Origin: Rotaria sp. Silwood1
Lineage: Eukaryota; Rotifera; Eurotatoria; Philodinida; Philodinidae
Direction of reading: 5' to 3'
Length of the DNA stretch: 64,000 nucleotides
NCBI GenBank assembly: GCA_905250075.1
Contig: CAJNOP010000131.1
Coordinates: forward strand, 337,563 to 401,562
Under the pieces are notes generated by a model that was not told the origin of the DNA, searched no databases, and saw only the letters and a list, made by a program, of their open reading frames with translations. Positions 42,213 through 55,439 of this stretch are shown here, piece by piece. The translations under genes and the position numbers were made by a program. Numbering within the stretch: position 1 is the first letter of the stretch; each line of letters starts with the position of its first letter.

Positions 42213-43271
42213 TTATTCAACAGATTGTACATCATATTCACAACTAGAACTTTGAGTAATTGTTGCAATTTGATTACGACGTAATGTTTTCTTATAATAC
42301 ATTCGCCAACATTTGTTTATAAAAACATGTTTAACTTGTCGACGAAATCTTGTTGATGATATTAAAAATAAATAAAAAGAACCCTAAAATAAATCAATAT
42401 AAATTAGATAAAATATATAAATTTGACATACTGAATAATTAAGATAAAATAATGAATAAGCAAAAGCTTCGATAAATTGTTCAATTGATTTACGCATTGA
42501 ACTATCGTCCACTATTAGTGTAGTAAGTGAATAAATCCGTTGTAAAACATATGGTAATGTTATAATGACTAAAAATCCAACACGAACAAGAATCATTGCT
42601 GTCAATTGTTGATCAAATTTTCGTCGACGTAGTGGTATTTGACGTCGTACAATACGACGAACATTTCGATAAGCTAATACACTAAATAAAGTCGAAATAA
42701 TAATTGGTAATGTACCAGTAAATATGAGATAATAGACATATGTAACATAATTTCTAAAATTTTCATTATATATATTACATCCATATGTTGACTGTATTTC
42801 AAAGAAGAACAAAACTGGTACACCATGTAGAATCCAAATAATAGTTGCAATAATAATAAAATTCTTAGCTAATTTCATTGTACTTTTTTGTCGTAAAAAT
42901 GGATAATAATTTGTTGATAAATATTGATCAATAGCAGCAAAACAAACAATACTAAGTGATATTAAAGTAAAAGATTGAACAAATAATGATCTTAATTTAC
43001 ACCAAATTAATGATGTTTGTGTTAAATCATTAACAAATCCATTGATTGCAATACGAGATGTGAATGATATTATCATTTGAAGTAAATCAACAATAGATTC
43101 TGCAATGAGATAAAAAGCAGATGGATTTCTACGAAAAATTTTAAGACGAGTTAAAACAAAAATAATAGCCATATGTCCAAAAATACCAGAAAATAATATA
43201 ATAAAACTAACATATATTGTATATTGTTCAGAAATAAAAATAATTAATTCTTCTGTTGATAATGATGTCAT
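42213..43271 (-). CDS. Rhodopsin-type GPCR, two exons, orphan
   Basis: Inferred exons 42432-43271 and 42213-42383 give 336 aa. TM1 contains ILFSGIFGHMAIIFVL. TM2 has AESIVDLLQM. TM3 ends in FAAIDQYLST, where DQY replaces DRY. A conserved-type disulfide could join LIWCKLRS to YGCNIYN. ICL3 is very basic (RRIVRRQIPLRRRKFDQQ). TM7 ends at YLNYS, and the spliced second exon supplies GSFYLFLISSTRFRRQ and an intracellular tail. Reading through the donor instead would give an early stop. The ATG at 43271 (MTSLSTEEL) gives a short extracellular N-terminus; an in-frame ATG at 43349 would add 26 residues. The DQY-type receptors form one of the large bdelloid orphan families; the ligand is unknown. Confidence 0.85.
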
Positions 43272-43740
43272 GATGATTATTATGTCAACTTCCTTGTTCT
43301 TTTTTTCACTAATAAGAATATCGTATTTGTTAAAGGATATAAGCTTCACAAAAATTTCAATTCTTTCACTTGATTATGACGACAATGAAAAATAACATCA
43401 ATAGATAAATATCATAAGAAGATATTGTTTTTAATTGTTGCTAGTAGAATTTATGCTAAAAATAACAAAAGCTCCTGATGATAAAAAAAAAAGATATTAA
43501 ATATTTCATCAATGTTTATGACAGAACGAACTCTGCAAAAACTTTTTTATGTTATTAATTATCTCATATGGAAAAGGTTAATAAGAACGATCTTTCAACT
43601 GAATCTCGAGAATTTTTGATGCATACAGAGCAAATATTCAAAACTAGTTAGTTATTTTACAAGTAGTTGACTACTAATTTTGAAAACTTACTCTATATGC
43701 ATCAATATAATGTATGATGAAAAAGCCATGGGACAGATTT

Positions 43741-44384
43741 CAGACCTTGTTTTTCTTCGATAGAAGAATGCCAGAAGAAAAGATTTTTTTACTAGAAGAT
43801 AGAACTTTTTCTTCTCTTTCGAATCGTCTATAACTCATTGTTGTAACACATTTATAAATGAAATGACATGATAGAAAAAAGAAACATTCTTAAAAAGAAT
43901 CTGCATTCTTTGAGAAAGTCAGAAAAAATGACACAAAATGTTGATCTCTATATCTTTTCGACTTTTAAACAACAATTAAGTCGTGTTTTTTTTTGACTCA
44001 CTAAAAAGATCTTGTAAAATGATTGTAAATATTAATTAACTATCATCTACAAGATTTTTTTTTTGTGATAAATTCATATATACATATTTAATAATTTATT
44101 ACGTCCGTGTTACTCTTTTCTTGTGTTATTTTATTTAAGAATGTCTAACAAATATAAGTCCTACACTGTTTGATAGAGGAAAAAATTTTATGTCAACTTT
44201 CTGAACTTCTCAAAGAATATAGATTCTTTTTAAGAATGCTTCTCTTTTTCTATCATGTTGTTTCATTTATAACTGTGGTACAAAAATAAGTTATATACGA
44301 TTCGAAAGAAGAGAAATAGTTGTATCTGCTAGTAAAAAAAAATTTCTTCTGGCACCCTTCTATCGAAGAGAAGCAGGTTCCGAC
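43741..44384. mobile_element. Foldback element, arms about 230 bases
   Basis: Imperfect inverted repeat. The left arm begins CAGACCTTGTTTTTCTTCGA at 43741 and includes CTTCGATAGAAGAATGCCAG. The right arm ends near 44384 and includes the complement, CTGGCACCCTTCTATCGAAG. Inner landmarks such as TTCTTAAAAAGAAT against ATTCTTTTTAAGAATG also pair. The inner ends are AT-rich with a further AAGATCTTGTA / TACAAGATTTT pair. No coding capacity. Confidence 0.75.
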
Positions 44385-47334
44385 ATTCGTCTAATTGCTC
44401 TTTCATCATACGCTAGTTTATGTTGACCTCTTCCTAATATCCTCTTGGGCAATAACTGATAATTATCTATGAAATGCTACACATGTATTTTTTTACTTGA
44501 TAATAGGTGAAATATGTTTAGTGAGGCGAAAAATGGCACTTCATAGGAGTGTTTGTCTCTGTCATCCGTATAAAAAAAAAAGTTGAATCAAATTCTACTA
44601 GAAACTCAAAACTTAGCCTGTTCGAGCGAATCGAAGCGAAGATATTACAATTTTCTATGATAGTATTGTTGATAATCTGCCATATATATTAGACTAATGG
44701 TGTTAAAAAGTGTAAATCTAAAATGATTGATGTAAGTAACATCTTTAATGAATACAGTCTTTGAAAAGTCATGTGCTTTTTATTCCCCGATGGTTCTTTT
44801 ATCTTACATGAGCGGAAATTATGTTTCAGAGTTGAAGGTATTGTTGTGTCTACTACTTACACCGCATGTGATTAATAAGAAGAAGAGACTTTAACAAGAC
44901 ATTACATATTCAACTATAGATTTATTAGATATTTTTTTTGTTCAAAAAATTTTTCTATTCATATAATTAAACACATTTGAATATTTTTGTTTCTTTTGAA
45001 TGATACATTCAATAGACTAAAAACAGTCTGTCTCAAATAAAACACGTTCAGGTCATTTTTGAAAAGTCATTTTAATTACAAATAATATCATGCTGACACA
45101 AGTTATATTTGAACTCTTCTGTCTGGATAATAATCAAAAATTTTATGTCCTCATTTATTATCATAGTATCAATAGGATTGTTACGTCTGATGAAGATAAT
45201 GTTGATTTTAAGTAGAGTCCTATGTGAGCAACTTTTCTAGACTTCCGTTTCCGTAATCCTTTCAAAATTTCTATTACAAATTCATTTTTCGTATTTGAGA
45301 AAAGCTATCATTACCAAACACTGGCTTCTGTCAACGTTATATTTCATAGAATGTGAGACGATCTTAAATTAAAAATAAAATTATCATCAAAGGTACATGT
45401 TAAGAAAATAAACTAATTATTATTTATACATGGAGAGTTATCAACGTTACCTTAAGGAAATTGTCTCCTTCGTCAATTGAACAATTGAGAAGAGAAACAA
45501 AAATAGAAGCACATCAATAATATCGATGAAAAATGGAAACATTAAAGAGGCGAATCCAGCATTGCTTGTTTCAATGAACATAGTCTCGTAGTCAACATCA
45601 AAGATAAGATTTGCAAAACTTACTGGTCGCTTTATTATTAGTATTTTGAAGAAAAATTCTTGAATACATGTTTATTGGCTAATACTTTCGAGATATTATT
45701 TTTTTTTAAATAAATTTTCTTAGGTTTATCAATTGCCAATGTATATCCATTCAATTGTGGGTCAAAAAAAAACCGGCAAATACCAATACGATAAAGTGGC
45801 TGTTTTCCATCATCTCAGAAAACATTGAAAATAGTGGCAGAAACGATAATCACTCGCTAACAAGTTATGTTCTTGTTTTTGCGTTAGTCTAAATATTGTC
45901 TCTTCAAGTGAATTGCTATTTAATTCTAAGCACTAATTAAAAACCCGCAGCATTATTTAATAACTATCTCTAGCTATTTACTTAAAATCAACCTCTCTAA
46001 GTGGATTTCTATATGCTCTCAAAAATGATTTAATGATTAGCAGCACTATTAGATAAATATTTAGCTACTTATTTGTTTTTTTTTATCTATCTCAATGAAT
46101 AGTTAATTAACCTCGAACATTATATATAATCATCATGAGTACTATCGCACTAATATTTATAACTGTTTAAATACCACTCATCTACTTTTTTTTCCAATGA
46201 AAACTAATTTCTTTCAAGCAAGAGATGACAAAGTTAGAAAACATGTAAATGAATAACAAAGAGAAAAACTACAATAAATTCATATCAGCGATTCAATATA
46301 TAAAATGAGGGTTTTTTTTCCTAAGATCTGTACTAGAGGTCTCAATGATCTAGATCGAAGAAAGCTCAGTCGTGATCCTTCGTACATTTTCATTTTTAAT
46401 AATAACGTCGTGTAACGATGGTTGTCGTTTCAATAAGATGATAACAATTTTATTTTATTTCTCTTTATTTAACTTTGTATATTTTACAGAAATGTTTTAG
46501 CCAATGAAAACAAAAAACATATGGAGTTTTTGATAAAAAGAAAAGTTTAGTAATTGAATCAGCTTAGTCTAGTTGTTTTATTGACTAAAAGTCACTAAAA
46601 AATAAACTTTTACTATCACATTATTAATCACAATTAATTCAGTTTGTTTTTAGTAAATTTCGCTAAACGAATTCATATTGAAACATTCTATTGTAAAAAT
46701 CTATAATGAATAAATTCTAAAGATACAGAGTTGATTCTTTTGATTCAATGTTTTCAAGATATGTTAGATTGTTGACAAAAGTTAATTTGTATATGTTCTA
46801 TGATATTAATTTAATACAAGCAGATTATATTTAACATTTGATTCTGTCTTAGAACATCACATTTTTAAATATGTTCATATGAAATATCAATCATTAAGGA
46901 GATAATGATAAAAATCGGATTAACTATAATTTATGAATTATGTTCTTGATATGATTATGTTTAAAAATAAAAAATGTACTTGAGAGTATTTTTATTTGTT
47001 ACATGTTGTGTTCATTGGATATTTATGTAATTTAATATAATTATTTTTAGGTTTTCAATTTTTTCTTAATACGGATCAATGATTAAATGCAGGCATAATC
47101 ATTGAATGAACAAGAAAAAAAAAGTACATAAATATCTAAAGTATATTTCATGCATAAAGAGAAACCGGTGTGATTTCACCTATTGATCTGCTTTACAAAC
47201 ATTGAATTCTAAAATGAATGATTTCTGTTTTTTTACTTCATTTCTATTCAATTTCATTTCAGCTAACTTATGTCACGAAAGCCTTACTATAAAAAAAATA
47301 TTTACTCAGTTTTGGTCTATTTGAAAACAGTTGA

Positions 47335-47720
47335 TTGGAGTCAGAAGCAAATTTTTCATTTTTTTTTGTGAAGATAATAAAGCTTTGATTAATTTACACA
47401 AAATAACAGAACAAATAATTCTTTACAAAATGAAACGTTTTCCAGCTCTCTACATCATTTTTCTGACCGAGATATGCATCATTCTTACGAAAGATACAAA
47501 ATTGATGTTCCCGTATGAAATAACAAATAAAAAACAATGATTGTTATGCCTTTCATAAAGCTGATACATTCTGATTAAAAAATCGCCGCAGAACTCCGGA
47601 AGATATTTCAATTTGTACCGAATCATTTGTTCTATCATTCTGTGAAAACCGGAAATCATTTTCATCTTCGAAAATGAAAATTCTCTACATAAATCACTAT
47701 TTAGATTCTTATTGGCGATT
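47335..47720. repeat. Diverged inverted repeat (old foldback)
   Basis: The sequence from about 47335 to 47530 is related to the reverse complement of 47530-47720. Landmarks are ACAGAACAAATAATTC against the complement of GAATCATTTGTTCTATCATT, and the arms meet around AACAATGATTGTT. Both strands read similar short peptides (EQIILYKMKRFPALY and EQMIRYKLKYLPEFC), which shows the symmetry. Whether this peptide was once coding is unclear. Confidence 0.6.
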
Positions 47721-48900
47721 ATGGTAGTGCAAAAAAATGGAAAATAAATTTGGATGAACACTTATGGGAACTACTGTATTTTCAGAAGTCTCAGGTTTTC
47801 GAACTTTGATCTGAAATTTTACGCATATAGAGAACTCAACTAGAATAACTTTCATAAAAAAATATTCAGAGGTTTTGAACAAAACCTTTTTCAAGATATA
47901 TCTCCATAGGAGAGAAGAGATAGGAAAATTTTTGTAACTATTATACAAATAATATGTTTCTTCTTCAGATCATGAATTTGATTTATATATAAAAACTGAT
48001 TAGCCTATGATAGAATTTCAAAAGATAATATTTCGTTATATTTTTCTTAATAGACTTTCGAAAATACAGACGATGTATTTATTTTCGAATTAATTTCTAT
48101 AATAACAAGTTTGTTCGTAAGATATAAGAATAATATATTTTAAGTTTCATAGAAAGTTTTTTATGATGATGAATGTTATTGAAATCTAGTTCTACACATG
48201 ACTCGGAATACTTGTATAGTCAATCATTTTAATTGATTTTATCAAATCGAAGATTCTGCACATCAGTAATAAAAATATCTTACTACAGCACTGGCAAAAT
48301 CACCAAATATAAGTCCAAATTTAAAGAAAAATTCAAACATAAAGCATATAATGAGAATTCCAATGTGATGATATCTATAAATAACTAAGAGTCCCATTAT
48401 TACAAAATTGCATAAAAAAACAAAAGAATTCCTAACGGATCGTTTGTACTTACACATTGAATGTTAACAAGTATAAGAGGATATTTGCAAATCTAAATTA
48501 ACTTTTCAATTGACATTTGTTCAGTATTTTCCTTTTCGTTTCTTGAACATAGATTATGTCAGATATTCAAATCAACAAAAACTAATAATACAAACATTTG
48601 ATAATATCTCATCGTAATATAAAAGTTTTAGTGATGGAATTTATCATTTCATGCATGTTTATTTCTAATATATCTTAGTTTAAACAATCCATTCATTCAC
48701 ATCGAAAGATGTAGGTCTTATTAAAAAAAAAAAGAAGAAGAAATAATGATCATCACAGAGAAAAGAAACAAGTGTTACAACTCTCATCTGAATATAAAAA
48801 AAAAACAAACTTAATCAAATAAACTAAAAACATTAGAATTACAATGTTTGATTGTTATGGACGGCATACATTTGATGTTTATATTAACTATTGAATAGTT

Positions 48901-50606
48901 TTACCAAAATTCTGGATGATAACGAAGAGCATCAATCAAAGCATTTGGTTCAAGACGTCGTTCACATATTTCATGTACAGTCATAAATAGTGGAAATCTA
49001 TTTAAAAAATATATATACAGGAAAAATCATTGGTTAGCCACATCACTTCAGAAAATTAACACATATGTATCTCAGGATAATGAACTTTCTTAGTGCTAAA
49101 TTTTATATATTAAATATATGGTCAATTACACGAGATATGCTCAAAAAATTAGCATTAGAGACCTGGATAACGAAAAAAAAAAATGTTTGTCAAAAAAAAT
49201 CATCTATGTAAAAAATAAAAGAAAAGATGGGAATGTCGTCTTTTGCTTGCAATGGTTCATATATAATTTCATTTTAATATAAATCATATGAAAAAAAAAG
49301 AAAAATCTTACTTATTTGCTTGTCCTTTTTGTTTAAGCCATTCTTGTACTTCAGCTGCTGCATCAGGTCCTTGTAATTTTTGTCCATTAAGCATTTCTTC
49401 TTCAAGTGTTCTAATATCTTTTCCTGTTTTAACAAATGCAGCAGCTACTTTACGATTACGACCACCATAACATGTTGTTACAAGATCAGCAACACCACAT
49501 GATTCTAAAAATATGTGTGGATGATGTCCTATAAATAAAAATTATTCATTTATTGTTTTAATATAAATATTGTAATTTTTAAACTAACCAGGAAAAAATT
49601 CTTCACAAAATTTTACCATTTCTTTTAATCCAAGACGAATAACAGCAGCTTTTGTATTATCACCATAACCTAATCCATCAGAAAAACCAGCAGCAACTGC
49701 AACAATATTTTTCAATGCACCAAGAACTTCAATAACTTCTATATCTGATTTAATAACAATACGAAATTCATTTGTTTGAATAAGACTTTTAATTATTTGT
49801 CCATGTTCATAATTTCGTGAACCAACTGTTGCTTCACAAAATGTTCCTGCTGCAACTTCACTTGCTATATTAGCTCCCATTAATACATAACAAGGTACTT
49901 CAAGTAAACGACTAATTACAGTTGAAAGAAGTTCAACATGTTTATCTTTACTAACATAAAAACCCTAATAAATAAATAAATAAATAACTATTAAATTAAA
50001 TAAACAAACATACTTTGGAAAAAGATACAGCAAAAGCAGTTTTTTGAACATGCGATTTAATTTCATTGCATATTCGTTCAACAAATTGATGTGGTATTAT
50101 AAATAATAATATATCAGCATCTTTTACAGCTTCAACAACATCGGGATAAGCTACCTAAATAAAATATATAATTTATTTTTTATGTTATAATTCAACACAT
50201 ACAAAAGCATAAGTATTTAAATATTTAGTCTTTTTTTTCTTTTTATCGTTCAAACTCAATAATACTGTTTAAAAATATATTAAAAAAATCAATTATGTTT
50301 TTCTTTGACATTTTTTTATCTTACAACATTAGGTGGAAATTTATGACCAGGTAAATACTTGGTATTTTCATGTTCTTGATTAATAATTTCTGTAAGTTTT
50401 CGACCATTAATTATTTCTTCATAAACATACATTCGAATTTCATTTTCAAATGTATTAAATTTAAGTATATTAGTTCCAACTATTTTAGCTATTGTTGAAC
50501 CCCTAAATAAATAAAATATGAATTTATCTTATGATGATTTAGAATATTTCAATGTATACCAATTGCCACTGCCTACAATGGCAACACGTTTAAGTGGTTC
50601 ACTCAT
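48901..50606 (-). CDS. GPD1: Glycerol-3-phosphate dehydrogenase (NAD+), cytosolic, six exons
   Basis: Reduces dihydroxyacetone phosphate to sn-glycerol-3-phosphate with NADH, linking glycolysis to lipid synthesis and redox shuttling. Inferred exons 50560-50606, 50325-50502, 50014-50154, 49589-49964, 49312-49528 and 48901-48997 give 351 aa, close to the 349 aa of animal GPD1. Visible signatures: dinucleotide-binding [14 protein letters not shown] at the N-terminus, [23 protein letters not shown], the [10 protein letters not shown] block, [13 protein letters not shown] with the catalytic Lys, [13 protein letters not shown], and GGRNRKVA with the substrate-binding Arg-Asn. The Lys of the usual LIKG segment is kept in SFSKGF. 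A splice acceptor (TTTCAG) abuts the ATG, so the 5' untranslated region is probably spliced. All catalytic residues look intact. Confidence 0.96.
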
Positions 50607-53600
50607 CTGAAATAAAAATTAAAATAAGTTTAAAGAAAAAACTTAATTTTCTTTCATTCTAGAACATATTTTAATGGAAAGAAAATTATCCAATTGTAAA
50701 TAATTATTTAAAAAAAAGAGATACAAACGAAACATCAAGACGCGCCTTGAAATAAATAAATCAATCCTATCTTGAAGCAAACGAAAAAAAAATTCGAATA
50801 AAAAAAAGTAAATCCTTTTTCTATAAAAAAAAGTTCATTTCTTCCTCGTACAGATGGTGCTGCGTGGCAGTGTCTATAATATCTATATTGTAACAAGAAA
50901 ACTAACAATATCAAGTTTGAGTCTGAGTATGGGTCTTATCTAAAGTTATGTCCACATATACACACCCAACTTCCTATGGTTTTGAAACATTATCAAAAGA
51001 AAACTTCGAGCTATATCTGAATTGGTATTTTTGTTTAAAAATTGTTTCTTATTGATAAAAATATTATAATAATAGACTATCACACGTGGTATTATCTATG
51101 TTTTCACATGACCATTTAAATTTTAATTACCTTTCAAGATCCAAATTTCTAACAACTGTCTCGAAATTTATCCAAAGTGAAAAAATTCACTAATCAAATC
51201 GATCACTTTCTGCTCATTTGAAGTTCAATTGGAAACAACGAAATATACTACGAGAATTGGCTTGCCGAGCTCTACAAACTGGTATATCTTCCATTCAAAA
51301 CCGAGACTCATATTTAAGAACTTTTCCTCGTCAGAGAGTGATGCATGGCAGAAAATGATACAGTCAACTGTTTTGTTTCTTAGTTATTATTTATCCGTAA
51401 AGCTTTGCTGCCTGACCGAAGTCTTCTTTTCTGGACTCTATATCGTCGTTCTGATATATGAAGTTTTCCCTCCATTCGGACGCAATGATCTGCTTACTAA
51501 ATTTCTCAAAAGTTTTATTCTCGTTTATATGCGTTTCCGTGAAGCCCAAAGCTTTTTAGCCTTTAGTCACACTCATTATTATGAGCTTCCAAGCCCACTC
51601 TGACGTAATGATATTTATACGAAGGTATTCGTCGGCGTCCTAACAGCTTGTTGGATAATTCGAAGCTTGTCATTGATGGCTACATTTCAGGAGTGTAATA
51701 TTAACAATTCTATAGCATCTATTGTGATATTTCTTATTACTGTGCACTGATAGTTCACTGTATAGTCTCTTAAATAAACTGGGGTGATCTATAGAACGAA
51801 ACAACATGGAAGTATAGAAAGGATGTAAAATGTAGGCTACATCATAGAATTGAGATGTATAAAAAAAGGAAATAAACGTGAAATGAGTGCAGAAAACCAA
51901 GTCAACTCGAGGATTAGGTGACCAACAATCTATCGGCCAATTTACTAAAAAAAACAGTCAGTCATTGATTTCGATTCTATTATTGTCTTCATTCTATCAC
52001 ATAATTCTCTTAAATTTTCACTATGTTTAGGGCTTTTACAATTTAAGTTACTTACCACAGTCAAATAAGTGTAACCAGAATAGTCCTAAAAACTTGACTG
52101 ATACGCTGTTGTCGATTATAGCTTATATTATATGTGGGACCGTTTGTTTCTTTTTATCAAATGATTCGTGTGTTACTTTTGTTGGATGATGCAAAGATTT
52201 TACTTATCTTATCTTTCCCACTTATATTTTATGTGAGTATCGTTGCATCACAGAATTGGTTGAAAAGGACTGAACTTATCAAAAGCCAACAAAAAAGCTT
52301 GTCAGTGCAGCCCTTCTGGGGCTGAAATGTAGGACTCACTTATCTTCTTTAGTTTCATTATACTAATAACAAAATAAACAATGTTTGAATTCTCTAAAAG
52401 AGGACAGTTCTTCGCTAATAATAATCGATTGCCAGCAAATGCTACCTTTTTTATTTTTATACTTCGAACAGAGATTCTTTTCTTGATGGAGTTATTATCC
52501 TCTGTCATAGAGGCTTCCATTAAGATTGAATCTACAGCAGACGAGGTGGAGTCACTGCATCTTCCTTTGGTACTAGTTTCATGCAACTTTCTAGCAATTT
52601 TTCTCCCAAATATTATATTTTTATCGTAATCGCCTCTCTCTTATGCTTAACCGCAGTCCGCTTCGAAAATTTCTGAAGGTATAGGTGTGGGTGTCTAGGT
52701 CTTTGGGTGCAGGTGTATATGTTTGGTTCAGTTACATCCATACCCATACACGCATACTAAAATCCACCGTTTCACACCCATCCAAAGTCAAACTGACATC
52801 GACACCCATACATATCCACGTCCACACCCTCGAATAGAAATATGTTATTAAGATCGCTTTAAAGTTTGATGCAGTAGAATTACGATGCAGCATATTGAGT
52901 ACACAAAAAGATTATTTTTATTATTATTCGTTTAAAAAACGCAGTTGAAACATCTACCGATTTTAACTGTGAATAATCGAACCTTGCAATTTCTCTTTCG
53001 TGCAGAATTATATGAAGAATATGTTTCTAGTAGACTTTTCCACGATAGACTACCACATGGAAAATTTATTCTAATTTTGAATTAAGAGTTTTTTGATGAT
53101 ATCTATCAAGTGATCAGTGGAGAGTGAGGAGTGACAGGAGCATACGATCGAGTTTCAAATGACATAAGAAGAAGATTGAACTCGTGCAACAGATCCGTGC
53201 TTTAAACATGCAAGGATTCATTCATTTTTATTTGAGAAGTGATGATCATTACAGAGTATACTTTTATCTGATAAGATCCTCATCTCAGAACATCAAAACT
53301 AGTCGTAACAGTTTAAGACTCTTGTAATACTGTCATATGCCCTTCATAATTATCATAGATGTTTGATACTGCTCTCAAGAAGTCAATTAATATACGTTTT
53401 CAGCGGATATATTTTATTAGAACAGGTGAAAAATACATAAGAAAAAGAGAAAAAACAGTCAATATTATGAGAGAACAAAGCGAAATATTGGGCAGATAAG
53501 AGGAGAAATCTAATTAGTAGATAGTGTTTATTGATGTTGATGGCTGTATTCGATTTGTCGGTGTGTACTTGAGTCTGTTCAATATGTTCTATGGAGAAAA

Positions 53601-53704
53601 AAAAGTACTGAATTAATTTATACTCATAAAATACTGAAGATGATATCAGCGAAATTCTTTCAATAAGTAATTATTAAAACACATTATTATTACACATACC
53701 GGGC
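50607..53704. other. Intergenic, no supported gene
   Basis: AT-rich. The open frame 51229-51603 (+, 124 codons) is unrecognised. Hexamer-like pairs lie at about 50925-50972 and, more clearly, at 52682-52840 (GGTGTGGGTGTC ... CACGTCCACACCC). Confidence 0.5.
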
Positions 53705-54052
53705 TTATTCATCATCATGATCATGACAACAAGTACCGTAAATATCAGCAGCCATATAAATTGCATCACCGTTACTAAGCTTATAAGAACAGCAACGAAT
53801 ATTACGACCTTGAGCATCAGTAAGACAACAATTACCATAACCAGCACCGAAAAAAGAAGGAGAACTCTCAAACTCAACACAAGATTTGGTACGTTTGTTA
53901 AGGAGTTGCTCAAATTTTCTCAATTGCAAGCTTCGATGCTGACTGTCACTATTGATACCTTCCGAATCTTCGTCCAATGCTCGTGCGTTGCTGCATGTTG
54001 CCGAAAGTGTCAAGATAAGAAGGAAGTAAACTACTATTTTGATATTATTCAT
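53705..54052 (-). CDS. Small secreted cysteine-rich protein, unknown family
   Basis: 115 aa. Residues 1-25 form a signal peptide (KIVVYFLLILTLSATCSNA). A charged, possibly processed propeptide follows (DEDSEGINSDSQHR ... LLNKRTK, with dibasic-like KR). The C-terminal part carries seven cysteines, six of them in three adjacent pairs (GNCCLTD, IRCCSY, GTCCHD), and ends in the acidic His/Asp tail HDHDDE. I do not recognise the family and assign no function. A TATA box 89-96 bases upstream and the signal peptide support a real, highly expressed secreted product. The gene is intronless in its coding part. Confidence 0.65.
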   Translation of the reverse strand: MNNIKIVVYFLLILTLSATCSNARALDEDSEGINSDSQHRSLQLRKFEQLLNKRTKSCVEFESSPSFFGAGYGNCCLTDAQGRNIRCCSYKLSNGDAIYMAADIYGTCCHDHDDE

Positions 54053-54140
54053 TTTACGACCGTTAAATATAAAAGTAATATAGATAGATAATTAAGTTAG
54101 AATGAATGTATGCTTGTGATTTTATCTTGATACTTCTGCT

Positions 54141-54148
54141 CTTATATA
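54141..54148 (-). promoter_or_regulatory. TATA box of the Cys-rich secreted protein gene
   Basis: Reads TATATAAG on the minus strand, 89-96 bases before the start codon at 54052, within a locally less AT-biased context (GTGGGTATATAAGAGC). Predicts transcription starting near 54110-54115. Confidence 0.65.
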
Positions 54149-54613
54149 CCCACTGATCACGATAGAGAAAAAAATTTACGAAAAAGAAAACAATTTTTGC
54201 CTCTCTAAAATACAATGGAGTAGAAGTGCATGACTAGAAGGACACTAAAAATGACAACGACAAATAGTTCAACACTACAGTGAATGTCTTTTCTCTCATA
54301 GAGATCAGGACACATTCGATGTTGTAAACCGGTGTGCACTGTAAAAAAGAAACGCATAATAGTAAGCTATTCTCTTATGCTTAATTCTTCATGAACCCTT
54401 TAAGGGTATATAGTCCAGTGATTTATGAAGGCAAGAGTGCATAAATATAAAAACGATTTCTGACTATTACATAAGCTTTTATTATTTTACATTCTAAAAA
54501 AATTACGGATTGTAGGAAACCCTTTACGAGATTTTTCAAGTTAAAAATAGGTATCTGAGGTTTCGAAAAACCTTAATGTTAGCGTCAATAGATGAAATAT
54601 ATTGACGAAAACT

Positions 54614-54750
54614 AGGGTGTGGGTGTGGATGTGAGTGTGGGTGGGTGGATATGCGTGTGGGTGTGGATGTGGATATGGGTGTAGGCGTGGGTGTCAATGT
54701 GGGATATGGGTATAGGTATTCATTCTCTTCATACCAACACACCCATGCCC
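54614..54750. repeat. Degenerate GTGGGT/GTGGAT hexamer tract with inverted end
   Basis: About 100 bases of GTGTGGGTGTGGATGTG-type sequence, followed after about 15 bases by short ACACACCCATGCCC sequence, so it can fold on itself. The unit resembles the TGTGGG telomere hexamer reported for bdelloids but is interstitial and degenerate. Confidence 0.7.
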
Positions 54751-55439
54751 TTTTTCATAAAACAATCACCCGTCGGCTGTTAAATCTTATCGTTGTCAAT
54801 ACGAAAACTTTGAACATAAAATACTTTTTTCTATGTTAAATTAATGTTATCCAAGATCTGGTTTTTTTATTACTTCACAGAGAATGTTGTCATATTTTCA
54901 TCTTAGCAATTTAACAAGATTCATTTAAGCTCATTATACATCTTCTATGTCTGTTAATGAAAAATGGCCAACCTGATCTAACCTGGCAGGCGCCTGCACA
55001 CCAGGTAAGGCTGAAAAGAGTGGCCTGTTGTCATCTCTGATATGAATAATTCAATTTGAAATTTTGTCAAGCTAACTTTCCGAATCTCGTTCGAAACAAG
55101 CGTTTAGTCCATGTTTTTGGGGTGCAGTAGAGGCTTCCTCAATTAAAAAAAACAAAAATGATAAATAACAACTGCAAATTGCGTTAGACAAGCTCCTATA
55201 GAAGCTTTGAGATATATTGATGTGAGTTTTCTCTTGGGAAAAACAACCGAACGAGTCGAAATCGCATTTCGTGTCATGCCTCATAAAATCAACTTGGAGA
55301 ATGTATTTTTTTTACTTCGCTATTGATATCAAGAAAACAGAATATTTTCTTCTTGTCAGTTCAGTTTTTAGTTGTAGCGCCTGAATATCGCTTGTATTTA
55401 TTTATGAAAATCGTGTCACACACTCTATTGAATGATAAT
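54751..55439. other. Intergenic, no supported gene
   Basis: AT-rich. Contains a GC-rich spot with palindrome GCAGGCGCCTGC at about 54988-54999. No coding region supported. Confidence 0.5.

Larger units (their letters stand above)
43272..48900. other. Long intergenic stretch with two foldback elements
   Basis: AT-rich, no supported gene. Contains foldbacks at 43741-44384 and 47335-47720; the rest shows no organised feature. Confidence 0.55.

Noticed and set aside
51229..51603. 124-codon plus-strand open frame
   Set aside because: Unusually long for the region, but no domain, splice partners or composition shift support it.
53717..54091. 124-codon plus-strand open frame
   Set aside because: It is antisense to the secreted Cys-rich gene and low in complexity (Thr/Ile/Ser), whereas the minus strand has a signal peptide and TATA box.
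54536..54839. Open frames rich in Pro-Thr-His or Gly-Val-Asp repeats
   Set aside because: They are translations of the hexamer-like DNA repeat, which has no stop codons in some frames.
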